From positions 21,563-85,562 of the forward strand of contig JALGZR010000003.1 in assembly GCA_025774805.1 (NCBI GenBank): a stretch of 64,000 bases of DNA, in the 5' to 3' direction. The notes beneath the pieces are model-generated. The model saw nothing but the letters and a program-made list of their open reading frames with translations. It had not been told where the DNA came from and ran no database searches. Position numbers and translations under genes: made by a program. This stretch comes from a bacterium. Lineage in GTDB: Bacteria; ARS69. Shown in pieces: positions 20,675-29,582 of the stretch. Position 1 is the first letter of the stretch. Every line of letters starts with the position of its first letter.

Positions 20675-21830
20675 CTCACCATCGCCGGTGCAGCCCACCC
20701 ATGAGATAGAGGCCCCTCTCTCCGCGCTCCGGAAAGCGAGGCGCGAGATTGACCTCCGCCCGCCAGGGAATCGGGAGTGATCGCGGCAGATCGAGTCCGA
20801 CCGAGCGCGATCGGATCTCGCGGGGCCCGGGGTTTCTCTCCGCCGGGTAGCTCTCGGAGCCGGCGCTCGCCGAAAGGCGCACCTCGGTCGGGGCGCGCCA
20901 GGATCCCACCCACGAGCGCGTCGAAGTTCCCGCCGGAGCGCTCGGCCAGCATGTCGGTGAGAGCTTCCCGGAGACGCGGACGACCCGTATCCAGCACGCG
21001 AATGAGCAACGGAATCGCCTCGCCGTCCTCCAGGGTCGCGGTCCGCCATCACGATCGCGGAGACTCCATTTGCGGGAGAGAGGCTGTCGACCAGAGCCAG
21101 AACGACCATCGCGTCATCCAGGCCTCCGTCCGCCCGAGGATGAGGTCGAGCCGGTTGTACGCGCCGAGCGTCCGCGCCGCCTGTGCCCGAAGAGATCCGT
21201 GCGGGGTGCTCGGGAAATCCGAGACCCCCTTCTCCACCTCCTCCCCCGGATGGAGTCGCTCCAGGAGTCGAAGCACGGCCTCCTGGATCTTCGGATTCTC
21301 CTGATCGAGGAGGGAGCGCAGCCGGGGCAGATCCCGCGACTTCGCGTCGCAGGCCAGATACCCGATGGCGGACTGGCGCACCACACGTCGTCGGATAGGA
21401 GAGGCTGCGGGTCAGGAAGTCCACCGAGTCCCGGGTCGGGAGCTTTCCCCGCGCCTCCGCCACCGCGGTACGGACGAAGAAGTCGGGATCGGTCACCAGG
21501 CCATCCAGGAGCATCCCGGAAGAGGAGGGGTCGCGCAGATTCCCGAGGGCTCGGGCGGCCCGGGCGCGCAGCTCGGGATCGACATCGGTCAGGGTCGTTT
21601 GGAGCGAGAGCAGCCCGCGGCGGTCGCCGACGGCACGGAGAACGGGGCCCGCCCAGCGCCGGCCACGATCGACCGCGCGGGGTCCACCAGAACGCGGATG
21701 AGATGCTCGACGGCGGGCGTTCCGATCTTGGAGAGGACGGTCGCGGCCAGGGAGGAGAGCCACGTCTCCGAACTGGAGAGTGCGTCGACGAGAGGGCCGA
21801 CGGCCCCCGGGAAGAGAAACGAATGTCAAA
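20675..21830 (-). pseudogene. HEAT-repeat protein gene with multiple frame disruptions
   Basis: HEAT-like segments in shifting frames: GAVGPLVDALSSSETWLSSLAATVLSKIGTPAVEHLIRVLVDPARS, then TTLTDVDPELRARAARALGNLRDPSSSGMLLDGLVTDPDFFVRTAVAEARGK, then VRQSAIGYLACDAKSRDLPRLRSLLDQENPKIQEAVLRLLERLHPGEE, then MLIRVLDTGRPRLREALTDML. Confidence 0.65.
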
Positions 21831-21946
21831 ATCGCATGAGATCCCGAGCTCGCAGCCTACTTGATGCTTCGACATCGTGAGTGATAGTCTGGTTTTCTCA
21901 CCAGGAGGCTGCCGGGGCCCGCCCGGCGGCGTCGCGGGGAAGACTC

Positions 21947-24900
21947 GTGCGAACCGTCGCGATTCCCGGGTGGGACCTCGAGGAGCGGATCGGAGGGGGA
22001 GGGTCAGGAGAGGTATTCCGGGCCCGCCATAGGGAGAGCGGAGAGGTCGTCGCCCTCAAGCTCGGACACCCCTGTCCTCGGAGCAGTCCCGAGGACTTCG
22101 CCTTCAAGCTCGAGTACTCCCTGCACTCACGGCTCCGGCACCCCCACATCGTCCGCGCCCGTCAGTTCGGCGAGATCGACGGAGACCGCCGCTACTACAC
22201 CATGGAGTTCGTCGAGGCCGTCCCCTTGACGGATCTCTTCCGGGACACGGGGCTCGAGGCCGCGGCCGAGATCGCGCTGGCCCTTCTGGCCGCGCTGGAG
22301 TACGCGCATTCCCAGAGAATTCTCCACGGGGACCTGAAGCCGGAAAACGTCCTCGTGTCGGTCGACTCCGCCGGCCGCCCGGATCGCATTCTGCTCGCCG
22401 ACTTCGGCCATGCCCGGCGCCCGGGGCTCGGGACGCAATCGGAGATCCGCGGCTCACTGGCCTACCTGGCCCCCGAGCAGATGGCGGGGTGGCCGCTCGA
22501 CGGGAGATCGGATCTTTACTCGCTCGGGGTCACCCTGTTCGAGGCCACCTCCGGCCGTCTCCCCTATCCGGTCTCGACCCCGGAGGAGCTCCTTCGCGCC
22601 TACGCCGAGTTCCGCCCCCCTTCGGTGCTCGAGCTCGTTCCCGACCTGGATTCCCGGTGGGCCTCCCTCGTCGACTCGCTGATCTCCCGAAATCGCGAGA
22701 ACCGCCCGCCCTCCGCCGCCGCCGCGTACCGCAAGGTCGCCGAGATCCTCGAACGGGATCCGGATCTCGCGGACGTGACGGAGGAGACCGAGCGGCTGCT
22801 GGCGCCGACGTTGCTGCACGTGGGCCGTCGCGAGGCGCTCGACACGCTTGCCCGCCTACTTCGCGATCCGGGACCGATCCGCACCGTGGTCATCCAGGGA
22901 GAGGCCGGGGTCGGCAAGACCCGGTTGGTGGAGGAGTTCGCTCAAACGGTGGAGCTGGAGGGCGGTCTCGTCCGGCGATCCGACGCCGCGGAAGGAGCGG
23001 CCGCGGGGTTCCGCGTGCTGCGCCAGGTCTGGAACGAGGGAGAGGTCGTCGACCTGGCGGGACCGGAAGAGGTCGAACGGAAGGAGTCCCGGAGACCGGG
23101 AGCTTCCGCTCGGCCCGGATCGAAGATCCGCGCGGCGGAGCTCGGGCGTCTCGCCGACCGCTTCTTCGAGGGCGAGGAGTCGAGGACCCGCGAGAGGATC
23201 TTCCTCTTCGACTCGCTCGATCGCGCCGATCTCGACAGCCTTGCCTTCCTCGGAGCCCTGCAGGGACGAATCGCGGGATCCCGGGTCCTTCTCTGTCTGG
23301 TCACGCGGACCCCGGGAGAGGAATCGCTCCACCGATTCCTGGACGAGCGATTCACCCACACCGTTCGGCTGGAGCCCCTCGGAAAGGACGACGTCGCGAC
23401 GTTTCTCGCGGCTCACCTCGGGGCCGGCACCGACGACTCGGGAACCGGTCTGCCGCCTCTCGACGAGGAGGAGATGGCGGAGCTCGTGGGCTGGATGTCC
23501 CGGAACACCGGCGGCAATCCGAGACGGATGGAGCTCGCTCTCCGGGGGTTGGTACGCGAGGGGCATCTTCAGCGGCTCGGCCCGGCGTGGCGCCTGGAGG
23601 CCCGGTCCCTGCCGAGCTCGATGCTCCGACGCGACGGGTCCGAGCGCGAGCTCGAGCGGCTCGACGGGGTCTCGATGGAGACGCGCTCGTTCCTGGAGAC
23701 GGCGAGCGTCGCGGGGCCCGAGTTCGACGTCTCCGACGTCGCGGCCTGGGCCGAGCTCGACCCGCCGACCTCCGTCGACTCCCTCGCGGAGTCGCTGCTG
23801 GCCGGGGTGCTGGCGGCCGACCCTGGGGGATCCTCCCGGGTTCGCTTCCGGGATCCGGAGTTCGCGCGGGCGCTGCGCGAATCGCTGACCGAGGAGAGGA
23901 GCCGAGAGCTCCACCTCCGCCTCGCGGAGTACCTCTCCGCCCCGGAGCGGGAAGAGGGAGCCGCGGCCGATCTCGCGTTCCACCTGGAGAGGGCCGGCGA
24001 GAGAGCGCGGGCTCGAGAGGCGTACGTCCGGGCCGCGATTCGCGATCGGGACCGCGGGGCCCACCTCGAGGCGGCCCGGCACTTCCGGAAGGCCTGGGAG
24101 CTCCACTCCGCCCGGGAGCGGAGAAAGATCCCGGAGTTCGCCTCCGACTGGATCCTCGCGCTCCACACGAACGCTCACTTCGACGAGGCCGTCGAGACGA
24201 TCGAGGAGATCTTGGGGGAAGCGAAGTCCGGGGAGGCGTCCCGTCCCGCGTCGGCGAGCCTCCTGCTCTGGAAGGGGATCTGCCTCGCCGCCGCCGGTCG
24301 CCGGGAAGAGGGACTGGAGTGCCTCCGAGCCCTGCTGGAAACCGGCCCGAAGATCGAGGATCCCCTCCTGGAGGCTCGGGCGCTTTTGGAGCACGGGTGG
24401 CTCAGGTATCTCGTCCACCGGGACAAGGACGCCCGAGCCGCCCTGGTCCGGGCTCGGGAGATCGGCCTTCGCGAGGGCGATCCCTACACGGCCGGAACGG
24501 CGGAGCTTCGTCTCGGAATCCTGTGCTGGCGGGGGGATGATCCGGTCACCGCACTGGAGTGGCACGCGCGCGCCCACGACCACCTCGTGGAGGCGGAGGG
24601 AGATGATCTCCTTCCCGCGGTCTGGGGTAACCAGGCGATCTGTCACTGGACGCTTCTCGAGACGCGCAAAGCGGTGAGATCCCATCGGCGGGCGGCCGAG
24701 GGGTTCTTGCGACTCCACCGGCGCGCGGAGGCGACCCGTTCCTACCAGAACCTCGCCTTCGTCCTCATCGAGATGGGTCACTGGGAAGAGGCGGAGGAGA
24801 CGCTCACCACGGCCGAGCATCTCTTCCGCTCCCTGAGGGGTCCCCGAGAGGCGAGCTACTTCGAATACTGCCGCGCCCGCCTCGCCCTTCACCGGGGTCG

Positions 24901-27142
24901 CTACCGGGAGGCCCTCGATCGCGTCGATCTGGCGATCGGAATGGCGTCCGAGCTCGAGGACCCGCTGGTCTCCGTCGGGCATCACTCTCTCCGGGGGCTG
25001 ATCGAACTCTCTTCGGGGCGCTCATCGGAGGCGGGACGGACCGCGATGCAGTGTCTCGACTCGGCGCGGCGCATCGACTACCGGTGGGGAATCGCCAAGA
25101 GCCTTTTCCTTCTCGGTCGGGCGGCGGGTGAGGAGAAGAACACGAACCGGGCGCTCGAGCATCTCGACGACGCCCGGAGGGTGGCGACCGACTCGAGCCA
25201 GGCGGTGCTGGAGCTCCACATCGAGTTGGCGCGGGCGGAGATCCTCGCGCACCGGGGCGATTCGCAGGAAGCCCATCGCGTCCTCGCCCGGTGCCAGACT
25301 CTGTTGGAGCCTGCCGAGTCCCTCTTCTGGAACGCGCTCCTCGCTCTGACGACCGGGAAAGTCCGCGCGCGTCTGGGGACTGCCGAGAAGGCGTGTCAAT
25401 CCCTCACGGATGCCTATGACGCGTTTGCCAAGCTCGGGGCGGAGCACCTGCGGGCGGAGACGCTCTCGCTTCTCGCCGGTCTCCGCGCGGACATGGGAAA
25501 CGTGAGCGCCGCCCGGGCGGCCTGGCGCCAGGCCCGCGTTCTCCTCGAGCATTTGGACCTACCGCTCCCGACGCCGCCGATTCCGGACGACCTCGAGGGG
25601 CGGGCCAGTTCGGCCCCGACGGTGCAACGGGTTCTCGAGGCGGCGACCTCCGTCTCCCGGGAGGTCACGACGGCTCAGAGCGTCGACTCGGCCCTGGAGC
25701 GAATCCTCGACGTCGCCATCACCCATCTCGGCGCCGAGCGCGGGGTCATCGCCCTCGAGGGCGAAGGGAGCCGCGAGCTGAAGGTCCGATTCGCCCGGAA
25801 CATGGATCCCGATCCGTTCCTCGACAGTCTGGAGGTCAGTCGATCCGCCATCTCCCGGGTCGGGAAGGAGGGAGAGGCGATCCACTCCCGGGACGCCCTC
25901 GCGGATCCCCTCCTCGGTCTCAAGGAGAGCGTGCAGAGAAGCCGCATCCGGTCCCTGGTCTCCGTCCCGATCCGCTGGGGGGATCGCGTTCTCGGCGCCA
26001 TCTACATGGATCACCGGGAGCTCACGGATCTCTTCGGTCGGGAAGAGCGGCTCTTCCTCCAGTTCATCGCCGACATGGCCGCGATCGGGATTCGCAACGC
26101 CCAGCGGTTCGAGTTCGCCCAGGAACAGGTCCACATCCTGCGCGGCGAGCTGCAGGAGGAGACGCTCCACTTCCCGGGAACGGTCATCGGTCGCAGCAAG
26201 CGCATGCGGAGTCTGATTCACAGAGGCATCCGGGCCGCCAAGGCGGGAAAGGTCATCCTGCTCACGGGACCGAGCGGCGCCGGTAAGGACCACTTGGCCA
26301 AGGTGCTTCACGACGCGTCGGGGAGGACGGGCGATTTCGTGAACTGCCCTCTTCCCACGCTCTCCGAGACTCTGATCGAGAGCGAGCTCTTCGGCATCGC
26401 CCGAGGAACCGCGACGCAGGTCGAGCCCCGACCCGGCTTCGCCGAGGTGGCCAGGGGCGGGACCCTGTTCCTCAACGAGATCGGAGACCTTCCGTTGGGC
26501 CTGCAACCCATCCTCCTGAGCTTTCTGGAGAACCGGACCTTCCGCAGAGTCGGGGGGCGGGAGTTGCTCGAGCTCGACGGCCTCATCATCTGCGCGACGA
26601 ACCTGGACCTCGCCCGGCGGACGGCCGAGAGAGCCTTCCGGGAGGATCTCTACTACCGCCTGATGGAGTGCGTGCTGGAGGTTCCCCCTCTTCGCGAGCG
26701 ATCCGAGGACATCCCCGAGCTCGTGGATCTCCTGCTCCGCGATCTGGAGCGAAGCGCCGGACGGGAAGGCCTCATCGTGAGTCGCCGGGCCATGGATATC
26801 CTGATGGAGTGCCCTTGGGACGGGAATATCCGGGAACTGAAAAGCTGTCTCGGGCGCGCGGTCGACAGCTGCCCCTCGGGGATCATCGACCCGCAGCACT
26901 TGGAGAGTCCGAGCTTGCAGACGACGCGGCACCCCGTGGCCGTCGTCGATACGAGAGACGTGCGGGAGGAGATGGAGGGGGTCGAGATCCGCCGGATCCA
27001 CGAGGCCATGCGGAAGACGGGCGGGATCATCACCCGTTCCGCCGAGCTGCTTGGCCTCACGGAGGCGGCCCTGAGACGGCGGATCAAGAGGTACCACCTC
27101 GAGCACCTGGTGTTGCACCGGAAACCCCGTGCGAAGAAATAA
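21947..27142 (+). CDS. Multidomain regulator: Ser/Thr kinase - AAA ATPase - TPR - GAF - AAA+ (sigma54-activator-like) - Fis HTH
   Basis: Kinase: IGGGGSGEVFRARHRESGEVVALKL, ILHGDLKPENVLV, LLADFGHAR; ATPase: GEAGVGKTRLVEEF; GAF ~25680-26100; AAA+: GPSGAGKDHLAKVLH...GGTLFLNEIGDLPL...FREDLYYRL; Fis HTH: EIRRIHEAMRKTGGIITRSAELLGLTEAALRRRIKRY. ORF open from 21881; GTG 21947 is a plausible start. Confidence 0.9.
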   Translation: MRTVAIPGWDLEERIGGGGSGEVFRARHRESGEVVALKLGHPCPRSSPEDFAFKLEYSLHSRLRHPHIVRARQFGEIDGDRRYYTMEFVEAVPLTDLFRDTGLEAAAEIALALLAALEYAHSQRILHGDLKPENVLVSVDSAGRPDRILLADFGHARRPGLGTQSEIRGSLAYLAPEQMAGWPLDGRSDLYSLGVTLFEATSGRLPYPVSTPEELLRAYAEFRPPSVLELVPDLDSRWASLVDSLISRNRENRPPSAAAAYRKVAEILERDPDLADVTEETERLLAPTLLHVGRREALDTLARLLRDPGPIRTVVIQGEAGVGKTRLVEEFAQTVELEGGLVRRSDAAEGAAAGFRVLRQVWNEGEVVDLAGPEEVERKESRRPGASARPGSKIRAAELGRLADRFFEGEESRTRERIFLFDSLDRADLDSLAFLGALQGRIAGSRVLLCLVTRTPGEESLHRFLDERFTHTVRLEPLGKDDVATFLAAHLGAGTDDSGTGLPPLDEEEMAELVGWMSRNTGGNPRRMELALRGLVREGHLQRLGPAWRLEARSLPSSMLRRDGSERELERLDGVSMETRSFLETASVAGPEFDVSDVAAWAELDPPTSVDSLAESLLAGVLAADPGGSSRVRFRDPEFARALRESLTEERSRELHLRLAEYLSAPEREEGAAADLAFHLERAGERARAREAYVRAAIRDRDRGAHLEAARHFRKAWELHSARERRKIPEFASDWILALHTNAHFDEAVETIEEILGEAKSGEASRPASASLLLWKGICLAAAGRREEGLECLRALLETGPKIEDPLLEARALLEHGWLRYLVHRDKDARAALVRAREIGLREGDPYTAGTAELRLGILCWRGDDPVTALEWHARAHDHLVEAEGDDLLPAVWGNQAICHWTLLETRKAVRSHRRAAEGFLRLHRRAEATRSYQNLAFVLIEMGHWEEAEETLTTAEHLFRSLRGPREASYFEYCRARLALHRGRYREALDRVDLAIGMASELEDPLVSVGHHSLRGLIELSSGRSSEAGRTAMQCLDSARRIDYRWGIAKSLFLLGRAAGEEKNTNRALEHLDDARRVATDSSQAVLELHIELARAEILAHRGDSQEAHRVLARCQTLLEPAESLFWNALLALTTGKVRARLGTAEKACQSLTDAYDAFAKLGAEHLRAETLSLLAGLRADMGNVSAARAAWRQARVLLEHLDLPLPTPPIPDDLEGRASSAPTVQRVLEAATSVSREVTTAQSVDSALERILDVAITHLGAERGVIALEGEGSRELKVRFARNMDPDPFLDSLEVSRSAISRVGKEGEAIHSRDALADPLLGLKESVQRSRIRSLVSVPIRWGDRVLGAIYMDHRELTDLFGREERLFLQFIADMAAIGIRNAQRFEFAQEQVHILRGELQEETLHFPGTVIGRSKRMRSLIHRGIRAAKAGKVILLTGPSGAGKDHLAKVLHDASGRTGDFVNCPLPTLSETLIESELFGIARGTATQVEPRPGFAEVARGGTLFLNEIGDLPLGLQPILLSFLENRTFRRVGGRELLELDGLIICATNLDLARRTAERAFREDLYYRLMECVLEVPPLRERSEDIPELVDLLLRDLERSAGREGLIVSRRAMDILMECPWDGNIRELKSCLGRAVDSCPSGIIDPQHLESPSLQTTRHPVAVVDTRDVREEMEGVEIRRIHEAMRKTGGIITRSAELLGLTEAALRRRIKRYHLEHLVLHRKPRAKK

Positions 27143-27150
27143 GTTAGGGC

Positions 27151-27170
27151 ATTCGGCGTTCCCGTCGAAT
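27151..27170. promoter_or_regulatory. Palindromic site A: ATTCGGCGTTCCCGTCGAAT
   Basis: ATTCG-N10-CGAAT; one mismatch across the 8-bp arms. Confidence 0.55.
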
Positions 27171-27171
27171 G

Positions 27172-27191
27172 GTTCGCCGAAATCGTCGAAT
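27172..27191. promoter_or_regulatory. Palindromic site B: GTTCGCCGAAATCGTCGAAT
   Basis: Matches site C at 18/20 positions; starts 21 bp after site A. Confidence 0.55.
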
Positions 27192-27271
27192 GACCGACGG
27201 GAACGGCCTGCGCTCTCCAGGTAGGTAGGAGCCCCGCAACTCGGCAGGGGCCTTCTGGAGGGCGTTTGCCG

Positions 27272-27291
27272 ATTCGACGAAATCGTCGAAT
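27272..27291. promoter_or_regulatory. Palindromic site C: ATTCGACGAAATCGTCGAAT
   Basis: Perfect 9-bp inverted repeat with 2-bp centre; exactly 100 bp after site B. Confidence 0.65.
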
Positions 27292-27416
27292 GGCGCAGGC
27301 GAAGCCCCGGCGGGTTCATCTCCTCCGCCCGTCGCCTTCCCCGCGCCGGTCGTAACGGACGATTCGACAGGGCCTTGGACCGGCCGGGCCCGGAGAGGGG
27401 GGAACGTGTCTCCAAG

Positions 27417-27432
27417 AGGCACGCGTTTTGCG
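27417..27432 (+). promoter_or_regulatory. Candidate sigma54 (-24/-12) promoter AGGCACGCGTTTTGCG
   Basis: GG at 27418-27419 and GC at 27430-27431 separated by exactly 10 nt; matches TGGCAC-N5-TTGC apart from the first base; upstream of CDS 27506. Confidence 0.65.
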
Positions 27433-27505
27433 ATCCATAACCATCAGCCCCGGGTGACAGCGTCGGAATGTGCCGACTCCGTCCCTTCAGGGGAACGAGG
27501 GAAGG

Positions 27506-27763
27506 ATGACCGTCATGAAGCACAAGCCCTTGTTGAAGCTCGCAACTCTGCTCCTGGCTCTAGGACTTGCGATCCAACTCGGTGGGGTACCCGCCCTGGC
27601 AGGCACTACCGCGGACCCGACCGGAGGTGGTCAGGATCCTCCTTACCCTCCCGCCCCTCCTGGCGAAGGAGACGAGAGCGTGCCGATCGAGACCGACTCG
27701 ATGGACGGCGGCGACGTCATCGCGGGAATGGTGGGGGTTCTGATCCAGATCACCCGACTCTGA
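27506..27763 (+). CDS. Small secreted protein (~85 aa), Pro/Gly/acidic with hydrophobic C-terminus
   Basis: MTVMKHKPLLKLATLLLALGLAIQLGGVPALA signal peptide; AGTTADPTGGGQDPPYPPAPPGEGDESVPIETDSMDGGDVIAGMVGVLIQITRL; RBS-like gggaagg. Confidence 0.65.
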   Translation: MTVMKHKPLLKLATLLLALGLAIQLGGVPALAGTTADPTGGGQDPPYPPAPPGEGDESVPIETDSMDGGDVIAGMVGVLIQITRL

Positions 27764-27844
27764 TCCGACCCGTCGCCGGGGTGACACGTGGGGGAGGTCG
27801 GTGGGCCGATGTCCCCGAGGGAGCTCACCACAAGGGGGAAGGCG

Positions 27845-28693
27845 ATGCTCGATCTGAACGTGGTTGTCGAGAACATCTACGATCTGGAGCCCCTTCCTCC
27901 CAGCGTTCCCGTCCTCGCGGCGCTCGTCGAGCACGAGGATTCCGATCTCGGAGAGATCGCCGACGTCATCTCCCTCGATCCCCCGCTGACGGCGAAGCTG
28001 CTGCGCGCGGCCAACTCGGCGGCGAACGCTGCGCGCTCTCCCATCACGTCGGTCCGGGGCGCGGTCGTCCGTATGGGGCTCGACGTGACGCTGTCGCTCG
28101 CGGTGGGGGCGGTGGCCCACCCTCGGCTGAACCGGTCGCTCCCGCAGTACGGCTATTCCGAGGGGCAGCTCTGGAACCATTCCGTGGCCGCATCCCTGGC
28201 GGCCGAGCTCGTCGCGAAGCGGTGCGAGGCCCCGTCCGGATCCGTGGCCGCCGCCCTTCTGCACGATATCGGCAAGCTGATCATCTCGCGATATCTCGAG
28301 CCCGAGATCCTGGAGCGCCTGGCCCGAGTTCGGGAGGAGCAGGGCTGCAGCCCGTGCGAGGCCGAGGGAGAGGTCCTCGGGGTCCACTCGGGAGAGGTGG
28401 GAGGACTGCTCGCCCAGCACTGGAAGCTCCCGGAGACCATCGTCCAGGGCATCACCCACCATGACAATCCGAACGAGGCGGAGTCCCTCTCCGCCGACGT
28501 CGTGCACATGGCGAATCTCGTGGCGATCGGGGTGGGCGCCGGTCTCGGGGACGAAGAGGAGGGCCTTCGACCCCAGGTCTGGTCCCTGGAGCGCTTGGGG
28601 TTGGTGCCGTCCGTGTTCGAGGTCCTCCGCGAGGACACGACCGCGAATCTCGAGAAGGTGCTCGAGACCTACGCCGCCTGCCAGTCGGCCTAG
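27845..28693 (+). CDS. HDOD domain-containing protein
   Basis: LEPLPPSVPVLAALVEHEDSDLGEIADVISLDPPLTAKLLRAANSA...LWNHSVAASLAAELVAKR...AALLHDIGKLI...HHDNPNEAE; ORF open from 27788, ATG 27845 preferred for its RBS. Confidence 0.88.
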   Translation: MLDLNVVVENIYDLEPLPPSVPVLAALVEHEDSDLGEIADVISLDPPLTAKLLRAANSAANAARSPITSVRGAVVRMGLDVTLSLAVGAVAHPRLNRSLPQYGYSEGQLWNHSVAASLAAELVAKRCEAPSGSVAAALLHDIGKLIISRYLEPEILERLARVREEQGCSPCEAEGEVLGVHSGEVGGLLAQHWKLPETIVQGITHHDNPNEAESLSADVVHMANLVAIGVGAGLGDEEEGLRPQVWSLERLGLVPSVFEVLREDTTANLEKVLETYAACQSA

Positions 28694-28985
28694 GCCGTTC
28701 TGCCGCGGGTCCCGGACCTCACAGATCCTGCACGCCCGAATCCTGTCTAAATGCTAGTTTTTCTCTCAGGAAGGCAGCTCCCCTCCCTCCGAAGGTGACT
28801 TGCAGCGCCCCCCTGCCTGCATTCCTCTCCAGGCTCGTCGCGAGGCCGTGGATCGCCGTGTCTGGCTCCTTCGCGCCGTGCGTTCAGGGCCCCGATGTGG
28901 TATGTCATTCTGGCCGCGCTGCCCCCGGAGGACGGGGGGCTCGAAACGCGTCCCCCCGGACGAACACCACGAAGGAGAACGGAAG

Positions 28986-29393
28986 ATGGCGTACAAGATC
29001 GACGAGATCGAGGGCATCGGTCCCGCGTACAGGGAGAAGCTCTCCGTGGCCAAGATCGCGACGACCGATGACCTGTTGAACCTTTGCTCCAAGCCATCCG
29101 GCCGTAAGGAAGTTGCCGAGAAGACCGGTCTGAGCCAGACGCACTTGCTCAAGTGGTCCAATCTCGCCGATCTCATGCGGGTTTCCGGCCTCGGTCCTCA
29201 GTATTCCGAGCTACTCGAGGCATCCGGTGTCGATACGATCAAGGAGCTCCGGAACCGGAACGCCGAGAACCTCGCGGAGAAGATGAAAGAGGTCAACGAG
29301 GCGAAGAACCTCGCCAAGGCCACCCCGTCGGCGACGGTCGTTCAGGGATGGATCGATGCGGCCAAGAAGCTGGAGCCGATGATCAGTTACTGA
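28986..29393 (+). CDS. DUF4332 domain-containing protein
   Basis: YKIDEIEGIGPAYREKLSVAKIATTDDLLNLCSKPSGRKEVAEKTGLSQTHLLKWSNLADLMRVSGLGPQYSELLEASGVDTIKELRNRNAENL. Confidence 0.85.
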   Translation: MAYKIDEIEGIGPAYREKLSVAKIATTDDLLNLCSKPSGRKEVAEKTGLSQTHLLKWSNLADLMRVSGLGPQYSELLEASGVDTIKELRNRNAENLAEKMKEVNEAKNLAKATPSATVVQGWIDAAKKLEPMISY

Positions 29394-29426
29394 TCCGCCC
29401 CCCATTGACGAAGCCGCCACGGAGAC

Positions 29427-29466
29427 ACGGCCCTCGCTCCCGATCTCGAGCGGAGGCCGTTCTCTT
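29427..29466 (+). terminator. Putative intrinsic terminator after DUF4332 gene
   Basis: ACGGCCctCGCTC-ccgatctc-GAGCGgaGGCCGT followed by TTCTCTT. Confidence 0.5.
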
Positions 29467-29582
29467 GCCTGCGTCGCTCACCGGCCTCTGCCGGGGCGAC
29501 CCTTTTTCGGCGGGAAGACCGACCGGCCGCGCACGGAGGAGTATCCACCCGTCCGCGGCCGGCGAGTCCGATTCGCCCGCCG

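Noticed and set aside
22856-24985. 709-aa minus-strand ORF opposite the kinase hub
   Set aside because: Shadow ORF; the sense strand encodes coherent kinase/ATPase/TPR sequence
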